Origin: Delphinus delphis
Taxonomy: Eukaryota > Chordata > Mammalia > Artiodactyla > Delphinidae
Direction: 5' to 3'
NCBI RefSeq assembly: GCF_949987515.2
Contig: NC_082695.1
Coordinates: 70,388,466 to 70,452,465, forward strand
DNA length: 64,000 bases
Part shown: positions 26,653 to 39,760 of the stretch, piece after piece
How positions within the stretch are numbered: position 1 is the first letter of the stretch
Layout: each line of letters begins with the position of its first letter
Notes under the pieces: model-generated
Told to the model about the DNA's origin: nothing
Seen by the model: the letters and a program-made list of their open reading frames with translations, nothing else
The model's database searches: none
Position numbers and translations under genes: made by a program

Positions 26653-29514
26653 AAAGGTTAAAAAGGAAAAACAAACATATAAGGTTAAGTTTTTACATTT
26701 GCCACCCCCCAACTGATTGTTAGTACTTAAACCAATGCAATAAAGGAAACAGCATCTGCTAAGCTGAAACAATTAAAACCCAACATGACAGAAAGCGAAA
26801 GAAAAGCCCTCTAAGAAGCTATCCCAAAGTTTGTGAATTTTAAGTTCTTTACTTTGGAGAGGAAGGTAGACAGTGATGTTCATTCAATGAGATTTTCATC
26901 TTTTAAGACGACTAACATTTTCATCTTATAAGTAAAGGGCATTTATGCAAGGCTAATATTTTCTTTATCTAGAGATAGGCTCATATCTGGGAACTAGCCA
27001 TGCCCTTCCCTTAACAAGAACCAGGGAGAATCTGATTTTTCGAACGTACACCATTTCCCCCTGCTGCTCACACTGGGGGAGAGTATAGATGCTCATTTCA
27101 GCTGGGAGCTCTGCCTCTCTGCATGACCCTCCACGAATTCACACAGCACCCCCAGAACAGAAAATGCCAACTGAACCAGGAGGAAATTCAAATCCTCACA
27201 CTGACTCTCAAAATTATAGAAATAGTAGGCATTCTAAGCTAACAGGAGCACATTAAAGGACTTCAGAATGCCCTCTTGAGGACTGTCAGAAACTAAAACA
27301 CATCCCCACAAATGAAACGTTTACCTGAACACTAGAAAACTTTCCCAAATATCACTAACTTATCATGGCGTGAAAAATCACTAAGCTTTCGAAAATGATG
27401 ACATACGAAAAATTATATAATAATATCACAGTCTCTAAAAGCTACGTAGAAACTTACCCATAATATATAAATCGCCTGATTATACTCTGCATTGAACACA
27501 TTGTTCTTTTAATTATTCTGATATGCAAGAAAACCAGTGTAGATACTACCATTTATATTAAGAACAAATTTACTATTTAATAAAGAAATTTTAGAATTAA
27601 GTACTAAAAATCTAACTTTATCGTTACTTGTAATCAACTTTTACTGACTGAACTAATTACTGTCCTTGATAAAGTACAGAATGTGTTTTCCCTAATCTAA
27701 ATTCTAATCACCATGTCACTCACAACAGACTTAGGGATGCTTCACTAACACACTATTCACATGCAAAATACTCTAAATAGGCCAATTATGACTCTGCCCC
27801 TGTTCCCTGGTTAACCCGCTGAGAACTGAAAAATTTCACAAGGCAGTCACCAACTAAAACAAAGGGTCCTTGTTTTAAATTAAGACAGTCTTTTTGATTC
27901 CTAAATAGCTCAACAAAGTGGCATGTCTTCTAGTGAAAGCAGTTGGTCAAATATGACCCATAAGCTGGAAAATCAAAAATTCAAACCTCCCCTTTCCACC
28001 ACCATATAGCTAAATATCATAAAGAGAACCTCTCTCTTCCGAGGAGGGATTTTTGTGAGCGCTCGATGAGTAATATATAAAGGACTAATCAGCTACTGAC
28101 AAGCTTGCCTTCACTGCTTCCAGTTTAAGACTTTTCCAAGGGACACATAATAAACATTACTTTAAAATAAAACTTCGAGGATGAGATTTTAGGATGGAAG
28201 GACATTTTGAGTATCAACTCATTTCAAATATCTTAATATTTACCAAATACCTGATACAACCAGATCATTTACCAGACAAAAATCTGACATCCGAATATTC
28301 AATTACTGCCTCTTCCGAATTTAGGAAAGATAACAAAATGCAAGGCAATGACAAACTAAAATAGAGGGCTCTTTATAATAGTTCTCTATAAATCAGGAAT
28401 CCAGCAGTATAACATCAAATGATTTCTTTATCACTTTAGGAGTGGCATTTAAAAATTTTAGAATCTCAACCTGAAATTTCGCTCTTGGTAAATCTTACTG
28501 ACAGTCTGTTTACTTAAGTCCAAGTTTTCTTTGCCATTTCCATCAATAAAGCCATGAATGATTTAAATCACAACCTCTTTACAGTTTGGGAAATCTACAA
28601 ATGAGCCTTCATTTCATTGGAAAGAGGAGTTTGAAAATGATATTATTGATAACTCCGTAGTTTAGACATTACCCCTATTTCTGCAATTTCCTTTTTCTAA
28701 AATTATACGAAATATTCCAAAAAGGGCTGAGCGGATAGGTCGAAGTGCTTGCCTGTCATTTTAATGAGCTTAACCATTGCTTAATTCTTGTTGGTCCTGG
28801 TGGCAAAGGTTTTCCCTCCCAAGAAAGTAGATGCATTCAATAGGTCGACATAAAAACAAACAGGCTTGCTGTGCTGTGTTTAAGCAGCATTCACAATAGA
28901 GCTTGAAAAATATAAAATGATAACTAGATAGCTAACTGGCTGTGGCTGACCTCATTGCTGTTAATTTTAAAGAAAGTCATTTCATGGGCCAGTTGTAAGT
29001 AAATCACGCATCCAACTCTTACATGACATGAACTATGTATAGTGACACAGGACTGAGAGCAGACAGCACTCACAAACATTTAGTGGCTCGTGCTAATCTT
29101 TCTTTTCCTTTTTTTTTTTTTTTGACAAAGCACATTCCTGTTTTTTTCTTTTTAGATCTGTTTGTTCCTTTTTCTCTTTTACTCAGACAATAGAATCATT
29201 CTTCTAAAGCATACAAAAATAAGCATTTCCTCACACTTAAGGGAGGCTCTAATCACCCCCCTAGGGAAAACTAAGATATAAATATGTGTTCCTATTGTAG
29301 AGTACATTTGTAAATGAACAATGACCATTTACTATTGTCTGGCCTTTACCTCACGCACTGAACTCTCTTTAGCTATGAGAAAGATAAAAAAATTTTTTCC
29401 ACCGGCTGAAAACCTGAGTTCATGAATTTTAAAAAGTTAATGCCATTCAATTTAATAAGTAAATTAAATATTGCACAAAATAGACATGGCATTCATTTAT
29501 ATACGAATTTACCC

Positions 29515-29577
29515 ACATGTATATATACATATTTATATGCGCATGTATATAAGTATATACATATATACATACATATC
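29515..29577. repeat. Alternating purine-pyrimidine simple repeat
   Basis: A stretch of TATA, CATA and GTATA units (ATGTATATATACATATTTAT onward), including GCGCATGTATATAAG. It is strongly alternating purine-pyrimidine. Confidence 0.8.
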
Positions 29578-31639
29578 TGAAGACAAATTTATACTTAGCG
29601 AAAGTTAAGTGCAAAAGCTAAAGTCTACTTTCAAAACGGGCAACGTTGCCTTAACCAGGATTAGAAAGGTTTTCGGGTTTTCACGTTGTGCCAGCTCATG
29701 CTCTGCGGTTACGCTGGGTCCCAGTAGAGAGCTGCCTTAGTCTGCCAGGAAACCCTGGAAGCAAGATGTGGCATCTCGCAGAGCTAACCTGTAAATCTTA
29801 AAGCCAGAGTTTAGCATTTTGTTTAACTGCCTGCAACGTGATGCGCCGATCTCTTCCCCTTATTCGCTCCTTATTTTCTTCCGAAGACCAACCATTTTGA
29901 CTTAAAATACCCTAACCAAAGAATAAAATGTACTGACTTTGTCAACTCGATTTAAACATTTGGGAGTCCACCCTCTGCAATCAATGCTTCAGCAAAGACC
30001 CAGTCCCAACATAGCCACTCAAATGCCAAATGCAGCCATTCTGTAAGGGGCCCTTTCAATGAAACGTTTTGTTTCACATCAGATCTGGGTCTCAGACTAT
30101 TTTTCTAACACATTCTCAACCCTGCTCCCTATTGCTTTTGTGGGGAGCTTTTTTAACATCCTTGATCAACCATCGAACTTTACTTATGCAACCAAGAATG
30201 CAAACCATGAATTAAACTTGGGTAACGAAAAGCAGCATATCTCTCAAATTAGATTTATAACTGAATGGTAATCAAAAATAGAACTGCTTCAAGCTTAAAT
30301 GATCAACTTTTTTCTTGTTAAACTAAAATCATCTCGCGCTGAACTATTATTTCATTTCAGTCAGCACTTTAAATGTAATGGGTGGGTGGTACATTTCTAA
30401 AAAGGAAGATTATATTTACCCTTAATTATAGATATGAGAGAGATCAGAATACGACGAATGCTGCTTTTGGGCTTATAATTAATTCACCTAATAGGCGAAT
30501 GACCTTGAATTTCAGAGTTGGAATCTGGGAGAGAAAAAAAAAAAAAAAAGAAGTCGGGGTTGGGGGGAATCTCTGGGGAAAATCAAATGTGACCCTGGTT
30601 TCTTAGGGTTTTCTCTGATTTTGCGTCACTCCCATTACGTTGTGATCCAATATCAGACACAACATCTTGGGGGGATGTTGGAGAACAGAGAAAAGCAGTC
30701 TCAGATGAAACCAGATTAAGCCCCTTTTCTGAACTATTGCCAAATGCTTGTGAGTCTAATTCATGTTTGGGTATTCTAGTACTCACACAGCTGCAATTCC
30801 ATTCTTTCATCACAAACCTAAGTAATGTATAGTGGCTTTGTATAGCGAACTGACTCTTTATAGCCAGGAATTTTACAAGGCTTTCTGTTAATACGGAAAT
30901 AAAATTCTGAACCACCCTAAGACTTACAAATGCGGGATATATGTAGAGGGATCTGATAGACTGCAGGGCCAAATGCAAAATATACATTGAGAAAAATTAT
31001 AAATTAGATTTGTTTAAAAAACTTAATTCGCAACCGAGGTCACTTTTACATAGTTAATTCTGCACAGAATTGGGTTTTCAAAGACACTGCTGAATAAGAT
31101 TCCTAACAGCCATGGGGAAGTTTTTGCAAATCCCTGTCGAATAGCTGCTGCTGAATTTGCCATTTTGACCACAGAAGGGCCATTGCTGACTTACTACAGT
31201 AGCAGGAGGGGGTGATAATTTTGCTGCTGTTGGCACTTACTCTGCAACCCAGAAGATATCTCGCACCAAAGGGCAATGAAGAACACAGTATTTCCACCTG
31301 TCCGCTTTTGAACTTCAAAGCTCAAAACTGAAGGTCAGTCTCTGGACAGTCTTTATTCCTGATACCTGAAGGTCCAGGAATATACCTTTACAGTTTACTT
31401 TGATTTGGTCTTATGCTTCAACAAAAGAGGACTCGGGAAACTTAGATAAGATGGCAAGGATAACTTTAGTAATCAGGGACTTAAAAGATTGCTGTTACAC
31501 TGGAGAGAAATGCAAATTATTAAAAGTATCCTTTAGCAACGATTTTCTTTTAAGGACTTTGGTCAATGTCTGTAATTTCTACTTTAAAAGTATAATGCAA
31601 ATTGTAACCAGTCAGAAGTTGAATCCAAACCTTTTAAGG

Positions 31640-31860
31640 TAAGATGGAGAGCTTTGAGGTCGGACAGAAAGGTCGAACTCTAGCTCAGAGGCATACGAGA
31701 AGTGTGGGTGGCAGCTGGTTATGCAATTGCTCTAAACCATATTTTCCTCCTCTGTAAGAAGGGAATAATAAAAGCTCTATCACAGAGTTAACAGGAGAAG
31801 ATGAAACAACATATGTACAATGTCCAGCAGAGCTGGAGTCCAGCACACAGTTACTCTCCT
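31640..31860 (+). repeat. MIR element (diverged)
   Basis: Forward MIR traces: GCTTTGAGGTCGGACAGA, a degraded core, TTTTCCTCCTCTGTAAGAAG, GGGAATAATAAAAGCTCTAT, CACAGAGTTA and AATGTCCAGCAGAG. Confidence 0.65.
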
Positions 31861-33682
31861 TCCTCCAATTCATGGCCCCATATTATGATGCACTGATTAT
31901 TATTTAAAAGATTCCTCAAAAGTTGTGAATGTCAGTTAGACCCCCTACACCACCTTCAAATGAAAAGTATATACTGAGATAATAATTCTGAAAAGTCACT
32001 AGTAAAGAACTGAAAAAGAGTTAAATATGGCAGTCTCTATAAACAGTGATGACAGCCTCATGGCCTAGAGCTACACTGGCAAGAAGAAATGGCTAGTTTT
32101 CTTCCATGCTTAATAAAAAACTGGCCAACAATCAATCTCTATAATTTCAGCTTAAGTGGCCATTTTCCTGGAACTGCCACAAGGATTTACATCAACGGCT
32201 CATTTCATTTTGCTCTTTTGCAAGCATGAGCAAACTGCTACTGTTAATTCAACTATACGTGAGATCAAAACTAGTCACAGTTAGCCAACTGGGTATGCAA
32301 AAATAAGAAATGCATTATATTTGATAGAATTTGATCAATCATGTGATGTTAAATGAATTCAAATTCTTACTACATTAGCCGCTGAAAAATGACATCAAAT
32401 AAAGTTCAATTTTGTTTTTCCCTTTGCAAGGCCAATTACAGGCACTGAATGGCCATTATGTGGTATTTTTCAAGTACAATTTAAAAAAAAACTTTGCTTC
32501 CCCCAAGACATCACAAAAAATAAATGCACTTTACAGTTTTGGTTGGAAATTCGCATAACTCCTAAAGAATTCAATTGACCTTGAACAAAATTATTCATTT
32601 TAGTAGTGATTACATTTCACCATACATTCAAAAATTCAAATATATTGTCTTTTCCTATGAAGACACACACCACCTTATATTTAAATGTTATAATGTGATG
32701 CAAAGGTTGCCATGGTAACTATACTTAATGTATAACACAGTAATAGTCAGGTAAAAACTCATGCATTTTGGTATGGAAATTACAACTGCCCAAGGGTTGA
32801 CAAGATTTATGCATTCACCTGTTTGACTACCTCTCAAATTAAAAAAATATATATACATTATTTATTGTATACAATAAAGTGAGGAAGTCATTCCTTGGTT
32901 TCTGAAAATCCATTCTGGAATCCCAGGTCATCTATTACATATTCAAAAGAGGATTACATTTGTTAGTGAGAAAGTACAAATTCAGCAAAAAGAAAACACA
33001 AAAGCAAAGAGTAACCTACAGCATAAGTGGATTTGAAGAAATCTTATATAAACAATATAGAATTTAAGATAACTACCTGCTTTTCAGTTTATGTACCTTC
33101 TCAATTCAGGAAGTTTATTTAATATATAACCTGATAAGTATGCTGTAATCACTACTTGCCTTAAAATGTTTCTCTTCAGCAATTTTGTTCCAAAGTAAAA
33201 ACAGAACAAATTTGAATAAGACCTGTTAACATACTAGGGAATTAGCACCATTTCTCCTATAAATATAAACATGTGGCTATATTAAATGTGCTGAAAAGTA
33301 TATTTGGCCAGGTTGCTATTTTAGTAAAATAAAGGAAGAGTGACCTGTCACATGTCATTCTTCTTCACATTGGGTGGGAGAGGTTCCACTTCAAGGTTGG
33401 TATAATACCTTCCCCTGTAAGTAAGAATCTATAAAACCCATTTTCACATAGAGACTGTTTTTCTGGAGGACAGGGGCCAGAATTTCATTCATCCTGCTTA
33501 TTAACCAGCAACTCAAACAGGTGCTCATATAAAGTCGAAGAGCCAACGGTATGAGATTTACTAAAATAAAGTATCCTGATAACTATCTGAACTTGTACAT
33601 AAGATGACAGCCTAACTGCATGACATGAGGAAATGGAGGTTATCTGGAGAAGCAGCAAATACATAATGAAATCTTTTTTTTT

Positions 33683-34006
33683 GAAGATATTGTATTCTTA
33701 TTATGTAACTGCTACACTTCCACTTTTTATTTATTTATTTTTGGCTGTGTTGGGTCTTCGTTTCTGTGCGAGGGCTTTCTCCAGTTGCGGCGAGCGAGGG
33801 CCTCTCTTCATCGCGGTGCGTGGGCCTCCCACTGTCGCGGCCTCTCCCATTCCGGAGCACAGGCTCCAGACGCACAGGCTCAGTAGTTGTGGCTCACGGG
33901 CCCAGTTGCTCCGCGGTACGTGGGATCTTCCCGGACCAGGGCTCGAACCCGTGTCCCCTGCATTGGCAGGCAGATTCTCAACCACTGTGCCACCAGGGAA
34001 GCTCCC
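33683..34006 (-). mobile_element. CHR-type SINE with a 3'-extended (transduced) segment
   Basis: A minus-strand tRNA-derived SINE occupies 33723-34006: its head (RC of GGAGCTTCCCTGGTGGCACA) lies at the right and its (AAAT)n-rich tail at the left. A perfect 15-bp target-site duplication CATAATGAAATCTTT flanks the insertion at 33662-33676 and 34007-34021. Between the SINE tail and the left duplication lie about 40 bp of unrelated sequence (33683-33722) and a short second T-run (33677-33682). The insertion therefore includes sequence from beyond the source SINE's own tail. Open frames here are translations of the SINE. Confidence 0.9.
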
Positions 34007-34417
34007 CATAATGAAATCTTTGAATCATTGTGAAATTAAGTCCAGACTACCCTTCCAGAGTGACACATGGTCTCCTGCTTCAGGAGGTCTGCGTTCAATG
34101 AGCATTAACAGTTTTCCCCCTAAAGTGCTCTTTCAGGAATATGTGGCATGAAGGCCAAATTAGTTTACGTGGTAGTTAACGAGGCAAAGACTTATCCATA
34201 TCTTAAGTCCCCAATGAGCCTCGCACTGAGATCTGCCATGGCAAAGGCTCACTAAATATTGAAATGAATACAGAAGAACCGTTGCTATTGATCAAGTTGA
34301 GGACTTAAATAATTATTCTGGGGTTTTTTTTTTGTTGTTTTAGGATAAATCTATTCCATTAGTCATTCCTACTACTGTTGCTGCTAATGATAATAATAAT
34401 AACAGCAGTAGTAGTAG

Positions 34418-34680
34418 GGGGGAGGAATAAATTAGGGGTTTGTGATGAACAGATACACACTACTATATATAAAATAGATAAACAACAAGGACCTACTCTA
34501 CAGCACAGGGACAGGATATTCAATATCCTATAATAGCCTGTAATGGAAAAGAATCTGAAAAAGAATATATATATATACATATATATGTATATATATATAT
34601 ATATATATATGAATCACTTTGCTGTACACGTGAAATGAATACAACATTGTAAATCAACTATACTTCACTAAAAAGTTGTT
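34418..34680 (+). mobile_element. 5'-truncated L1 3' end (cetartiodactyl type)
   Basis: Contains GGGTTTGTGATGAACAGAT, ACTCTACAGCACAGGGACAG, AAAAGAATCTGAAAAAGAA, GAATCACTTTGCTGTACAC and AACATTGTAAATCAACTATA, the typical 3' terminus of ruminant and whale L1. A (TA)n expansion sits inside at 34565-34611. It is flanked on both sides by AAT/AGT trinucleotide-rich sequence (34387-34415 and 34694-34735), suggesting insertion into a trinucleotide repeat. Confidence 0.85.
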
Positions 34681-34789
34681 TTGAAAAGAAGGAAAATAAT
34701 AATAATAATAGTCGTAGTAGTAATAGCAGTAACAGGACAAGGAGAAGGAGGGGGGATGTGGAATGAGAGGGGTGGCGAGGGTGAAAGGG

Positions 34790-35030
34790 ACAGTAGTAGC
34801 AGCTACCGTAACTGAGTGTCTTCCACGAGCCAGGCACAATCGCAGCTCCTTTACATACATACTAACAAGGCAGAAGATGGGACCCCAATGGACACACGGG
34901 GACATTCAGGGTGGAAGCGCGGCCTCATCAATGCCATGTGGCTGGCAAGCGGCAGAGCCAGGACTGGAGTCCAGTTAGGCTTCACATCAAAACCTGTGCT
35001 TAGCCTCTACCCCACACACTGCCTGCACTC
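34790..35030 (-). repeat. MIR element
   Basis: Reverse MIR: GAGTGTCTTCCACGAGCCAG, GGCAGAGCCAGGACTGGAGT and AACCTGTGCTTAGCCTCTAC. Confidence 0.7.
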
Positions 35031-35149
35031 TGTTCTGTGCACTCGGGCTTTCCTGCCCTCACTCCCACCATTAAAAGGAGTCAATCTCTTTCTCTGCAGT
35101 TCATCTTAACACCAAATCCGATCTCTTAAACTTAGTCCAAAGGCGCTTC

Positions 35150-35340
35150 TAAACTCAGTCATGTAGGGCAGGCCTCAGTGTGAGTGTCACTGACCCCCGC
35201 GTAACCTTGTACAATGTGTCTAACCTTGGCAGGCCTCAGGCTCCCCGTCTGAAAAATGTTGGTATTATAATAATACTACCTGTTGTAAGAATTCACCTAG
35301 ATAATCTAAAGTGCTTAGCAAATTCCTAACACTTCCTGAG
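35150..35340 (+). repeat. MIR element
   Basis: Forward MIR: GTCACTGAC, TTGTACAATGTGTCTAACCT, CAGGCTCCCCGTCTGAAAAA, TAATAATACTACCTGTTGTA and AAAGTGCTTAGCAA. Confidence 0.7.
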
Positions 35341-35510
35341 CCTTAATTAATTGTATAGACACAATTATATAATACATATAAAATATATAAAATATGTATT
35401 ATATATAAAATATTTTATGATATATGAATCCAATATATATTACATAACATGATTATGTTAAGTTAAAATGGGATATGATATATTATTATATACAAGCAAT
35501 ACACATACAT
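35340..35510. repeat. AT-rich low-complexity stretch
   Basis: Runs of ATATAAAATAT-type sequence with little other content. No gene. Confidence 0.8.
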
Positions 35511-37037
35511 ATTTGTACAAGGAGGGTAAGGGTGTTCGAGGGTGCCTTCATGAACAACTGAAGTCTCAGTTCTTCTGAGATTGCCCACTGCCCTTGCTTC
35601 TCCACTGCCTCTTGCCTTTCACCTTAATTTTAACCTCTTGTCTCTAACCTTGATTTCCATAGTGTCGTCAATTATCTTTTCTAAGGAGGCTCAAATGCTT
35701 TTTCTTTCTTGTTATTTCTTTTCCCCAGTCTTCCCTCATTGCATTCCTCTCCAATTTCAGTCCTCCTCCTTCTAGACTTTTCCTTGCACTTCCTCTGAAA
35801 AAATTCACCTGCTGCAACATTACGTGTTGAATGACAAGGAAGTATTGACACATCTGATTTCTCCCTTGTAGTCTGGGGGATCCGCAAGAGCAGAAAATGA
35901 GCCTCAATCGTCTTTGTATTTCTGGCCTCTAGTACAATAGGCCCTGGTACATAGTTTGTCCTCAATAAATGCCAACTGGATTAAATAATTAAGTAGTCGA
36001 TTAATTAACTAGTGAATATGGTTACATGAATGACTTCAAAGGTCCCCATCATGAAGATAACTTCTCCATCTCTATCCTAGTAAACATATAACTCTTACAC
36101 CTGCATATTCAGTCCTGTCCTCAACTTTTTTCCTGTGCCTCTGGACTGCTCTTTAGGAGAACCATCGACCTTGTAAGTGCTTCGTAAGAAACCTAAAATT
36201 TGACCCTTAATACACAAAGGGCTCAACACATCTTTTCCACAGAACGTCTGCTGCTTCCTAATTATTCTCTCAGTCCTTCAAAATATATTTGAAGAGGCAG
36301 AATTTGTAAAGTCTATGAAGAATTTAGTTGTATGTTTGTCTAAACACATGCACGAAGGTTTACACTTTTTAAAATCTGTGATTGGTTTGGGTGAAAAAAT
36401 GGCTGGACTTCCCTAAACATAGCAAGTTGTCAAATGGTTGATCCCTAAGAGGCCAGGTTCCAGTGAGAATCTGGAACAGCTGGGGTAATGCAGGCACTAC
36501 CTGGGAGTTACAGATTCAGTGATGCCACACGCCTCCAGCAGAAAAGACACTGCCGGAAGAGGAACAAAGACAACGAGGAAAAGAGGGATGGATTGTGGAG
36601 AGTTTTAAAGGGAACGGTTACTCTGGGGAACAAACAGGAAACAGGCTGGGAGAACTTAAAACAGCTGGCTGAGCTATTACTCTTCCTGAGTACGCAGCAA
36701 GGAAATCGAAACATGTTATTTAGCACTGGGATTCTAATTTCTTGACTACGGATAGTAGGATGGGTCAGGATCAGAAGATAGTAGGTACTCAATGCAGCTG
36801 GTGGAAATGGAAATGGCCACAGAAACGGAGACAGAACTAGAGACAGAAATAAGACAATCAAGGCGATGACTTAAGACCTGGGCTTCAACACAAGACAAAG
36901 TTTTGGTATATTTCGTCATAGGAAGTGACATGACCTAACCTTTCTTAGACTATCCATGCGCAATTTGTCCGAACTCTTCTGATTATGTTAACTTTTCCAG
37001 AGTGGCACCACTAACTACTAATGACAATGTCCTAAGA
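35511..37037 (-). other. TCF4: TCF4 intron 7, mostly unassigned
   Basis: No exon recognised. An L2/MIR-like 3' end (CCCTGGTACATAGTTTGTCC, then AATAAATGCCAAC) lies around 35925-35980. The rest is single-copy or too diverged to assign. Overlapping short frames on both strands look like chance. Confidence 0.55.
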
Positions 37038-37462
37038 CCGAGGTCGGCAAATATATCCTTCTATTTTTTTTTTCTTTAAAGTCTTTATTGAATTTGTTCC
37101 AATAACCCTTCTGTTTTATGTTTTGGTCTTTTGGCCACGAGGCATGTGGGATCTTAACTCCCCGACCAGGGACTGAACACGCACGCACCCTCTTCATTGG
37201 AAGCCAAAGTCTTAACCACTGGACGCCAGGGAAGTCCCAGCAAATATATTCTTAAAGGGCCAGGGAGTAAATATTTTAGTCTTTGCCAACCATGTGGGCT
37301 CTGTCGCAATTACTCATCTCTGCTGTTGTGGTGCCAAATCGGCCACGCATTAATATGTAAATGAACAGGTGAGGCTGTGTTCCAATAAAACTTTATTTGT
37401 AAGAATGGGCTGTGGGCCAGATTGGCTCCAGGCCAGTGTTTGCTGATTCCTTTTCTAAGATG
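37038..37462. mobile_element. hAT-type (MER) DNA transposon relic interrupted by a SINE
   Basis: The left end, CCGAGGTCGGCAAATATAT, and the right end, CCAGTGTTTGCTGATTCC, are decayed inverted termini. The interior has AAAGGGCCAGGGAGTAAATA, TTTTAGTCTTTGCCAACCAT, GTCGCAATTACTCATCTCTG and TGTGTTCCAATAAAACTTTA, diagnostic of a widespread mammalian non-autonomous hAT-Charlie element. A SINE splits it at 37061-37239. The exact family name is uncertain. Confidence 0.8.
37061..37239 (-). mobile_element. CHR-type SINE (short form) inside the hAT element
   Basis: Minus-strand copy ending in the RC of GGGACTTCCCTGGCGTCCAG, with GGCATGTGGGATCTTAACTC and CCCCGACCAGGGACTGAACA. The target-site duplication GCAAATATAT(C/T)CTT lies at 37047-37060 and 37240-37253, within the older transposon. 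Confidence 0.9.
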
Positions 37463-37559
37463 CAAGTACAGTGCTTTGATAGGACACATCCTCTAAGCTC
37501 AATTATTTTGCCATGGTAAAAGTGTCACGAAATTGTATGGATGCCTGCTTTCCACCTTA

Positions 37560-38040
37560 CTCCCCCCTCATCCCAGCCCCAACCAGAATGTTCATATACT
37601 GCTGTCAGAATTTAGCTTTCTAAAGCCCAGAGCGCTCCTGTGTTCAGAAAATGCTTCAGAGATTGCAAATACTCATCCCCTGACCCCCAGCCCACGTCTA
37701 ATCGAGCCCCAATCTACCTTTCAGGCCTCTCTTCCCTCTTCCACACACTGTGAGCCGCCACTGTTCAGGCACTGGAGATGCAGAACATCCTCATCGGTAT
37801 CTTCCCCTCAACTCAGCCTATGTACAGTGAGAGTCCCACGGCATCTGGGCCTTTCCCCACTGCCCTCTCCTCTCTCCTCATCTCTAGCCACTGCCAGCTC
37901 CAGAGCTTCAAAACTACGGCTGCCTGGCCCTGACCTGAGCCACACTGCCCCTTCCCCACGGAAACAGCAACCTCTCTTTCAAAACTCCATTCAAATCTCA
38001 CTTGTACCACAAAATCTTTCTGAGGTGAACTAACCAGTGT
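37560..38040 (+). repeat. L2-like fragment
   Basis: A C- and T-rich segment with phrases typical of the L2 3' region: CATTCAAATCTCACTTGTAC, then AAAATCTTTCTGAGGTGAAC (the 'failing fluently' type LINE-2 3' signature), plus a CTGGGCC...CTGCCC core. The 166-codon frame across it has low complexity (Pro, Ser, Leu) and is not a gene. Confidence 0.5.
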
Positions 38041-38430
38041 TCATTCTTTCAGTTTACTCAACATTTACACATACCACTTTAAAAACAGCCTGAAATTGTC
38101 AGGAGGAAAATGATATTTTAACAGCAAGCAACCAACTAACTTCACAGAATTAGAACAGGGCTGTGATTTTTAAGCTTCCTGAGAGTAATTATAGAGCATT
38201 TGTATCCAGCTATATTCCATTTTCTCTCCAAGGATGTAGAACTGGTATATATTTTATTATGTTTTCTCATAATTCCTCATTATAAATATATGTAGATATT
38301 CAGCGTATGACACTACCTGAACTAGTTCACAAGCTAGTTTAACAAAAATCATGAAAGGATTCAGCAACACAAACATATCTAAAAGAACAAAATAATCTCG
38401 TATAACAATTTTTCAAGGAACCAAATTTCT
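38041..38430 (-). other. TCF4: Intron 7, nothing recognised
   Basis: AT-rich intronic sequence without a recognisable repeat or exon. Confidence 0.5.
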
Positions 38431-39760
38431 TAATCTTTTCACACAAACGTTTCAAAGAAAAGTACATGCATAAAAGTCATCTGATAACTCAAAATTAGAC
38501 TGGACTTTAATGCAAATCCAAACAAAGTGTCGAATAGAGAAAACTGGGTGGGGAGAGGGAGGACACAGGATTCAAAAATTATTCTAAATTTTACCTGGAA
38601 AACTAAATGCATTATTATTATAACTAAGAAAACTTTTACAAAGAAGTCAGTTGGGAAAACTTACTATATATACATATATGTATATATTTTAAAACAAACA
38701 CTCTGGTACTGCTGCCAGAGGGACAGACATAGCAATGTGGAAGAACGTACAGAGAGATTTATGATAAATGTGTCACTTAAAAATCAACATGAAGGGCTTC
38801 CCTGGTGGCGCAGTGGTTGAGAGTCCACCTGCCGATTCAGGGGACACGGGTTCGTGCCCCGGTCTGGGATGATCCCACGTGCCGCGGAGCGGCTGGGCCC
38901 GTGAGCCGTGGCCGCTGAGCCTGCGCGTCCGGAGCCTGTGCTCCACAACGGGAGAGGCCACAACAGTGACAGGCTCGCGTACCGCAAAAAAAAAAAGAAA
39001 AAAAAAATCAACATGAAAACAAGCATTATTCAATACATGGTACCAAAAATTTGTTCAGCATTCGACAAAAAAAAAATTAGGTAGGTCTTCGCTTCATACT
39101 TCATGTGTATTTAGATGCAAAGGATAAAACATAAAAGCAACAGAATAAAATACAAACTTTAAAAAAATTTTAAAATAGAGAAGAGCTTTTCTAGCTATGA
39201 CATTAGACACAGAAAAATTAGATGTAAAAAAAAAGTTTGGAAAAATCTTTGCAACAAATAGTTCAAAGGAGAAATAAATGCCCTCAGTAGATAAAAAGCT
39301 CTTAGACTGTATTAAGAAAAAACTAAATCAGTCGGCAGAGAATATGAACCATCCTTTACAGAAAGAATACATTTGAAATTTGGCAATAAATATGAAAAGA
39401 TATTTGGTACATTAAAATAAGACAAATTTTCAACTGCCAGTGAGGACGTTCATTTTCATATATAGTTAATGAAAATGTAAATTGGTAGAAACTCTCTGGA
39501 AGGCAATTTAAAACGTACAGCAAAATTTTTAAAGCACATGACTCTGAAATTTCAATTTTAGAATTTTACCCTAAGGATATGATTGGACAAGTGTACAAAA
39601 ATATGTGGACACAGATGTCCGTGGCAACTCTTTGTTTATGAACATTCAGAAAAACCTAGCAGTAGTTTTGTTAAATCAATGATTAAGTATGAAATGATGT
39701 GGTCAATTTACATTGGAAGAAAAAGCATGTTTTTAAGAAGCAGCACCTATCGTGTATGAT
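38430..39760 (+). mobile_element. Old L1-derived segment split by a SINE
   Basis: Decayed L1 ORF2/3' sequence in forward orientation: ACTGCTGCCAGAGGGACAGA, AAAGGATAAAACATAAAAGC, AATTGGTAGAAACTCTCTGG, TTTTACCCTAAGGATATGAT and ATGTGGACACAGATGTCCGT. A young SINE interrupts it at 38794-39002. Frames are broken. Limits are approximate. Confidence 0.55.
38794..39002 (+). mobile_element. CHR-type SINE, full length
   Basis: Begins GGGCTTCCCTGGTGGCGCAG, has the B-box-like GGTTCGTGCCCC, the long GC-rich body and a poly-A tail. A perfect 15-bp target-site duplication AAAAATCAACATGAA lies at 38779-38793 and 39003-39017, indicating a young insertion. Confidence 0.97.

Noticed and set aside
37533..38033. 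166-codon Pro/Ser-rich frame
   Set aside because: Lies in an L2-like C/T-rich segment with low-complexity translation; no domain.
38794..39002. tRNA-like gene in SINE heads (also at the other SINE positions)
   Set aside because: The A- and B-box-like sequences belong to tRNA-derived SINEs; there is no complete cloverleaf with acceptor stem, and copies have target-site duplications and poly-A tails.
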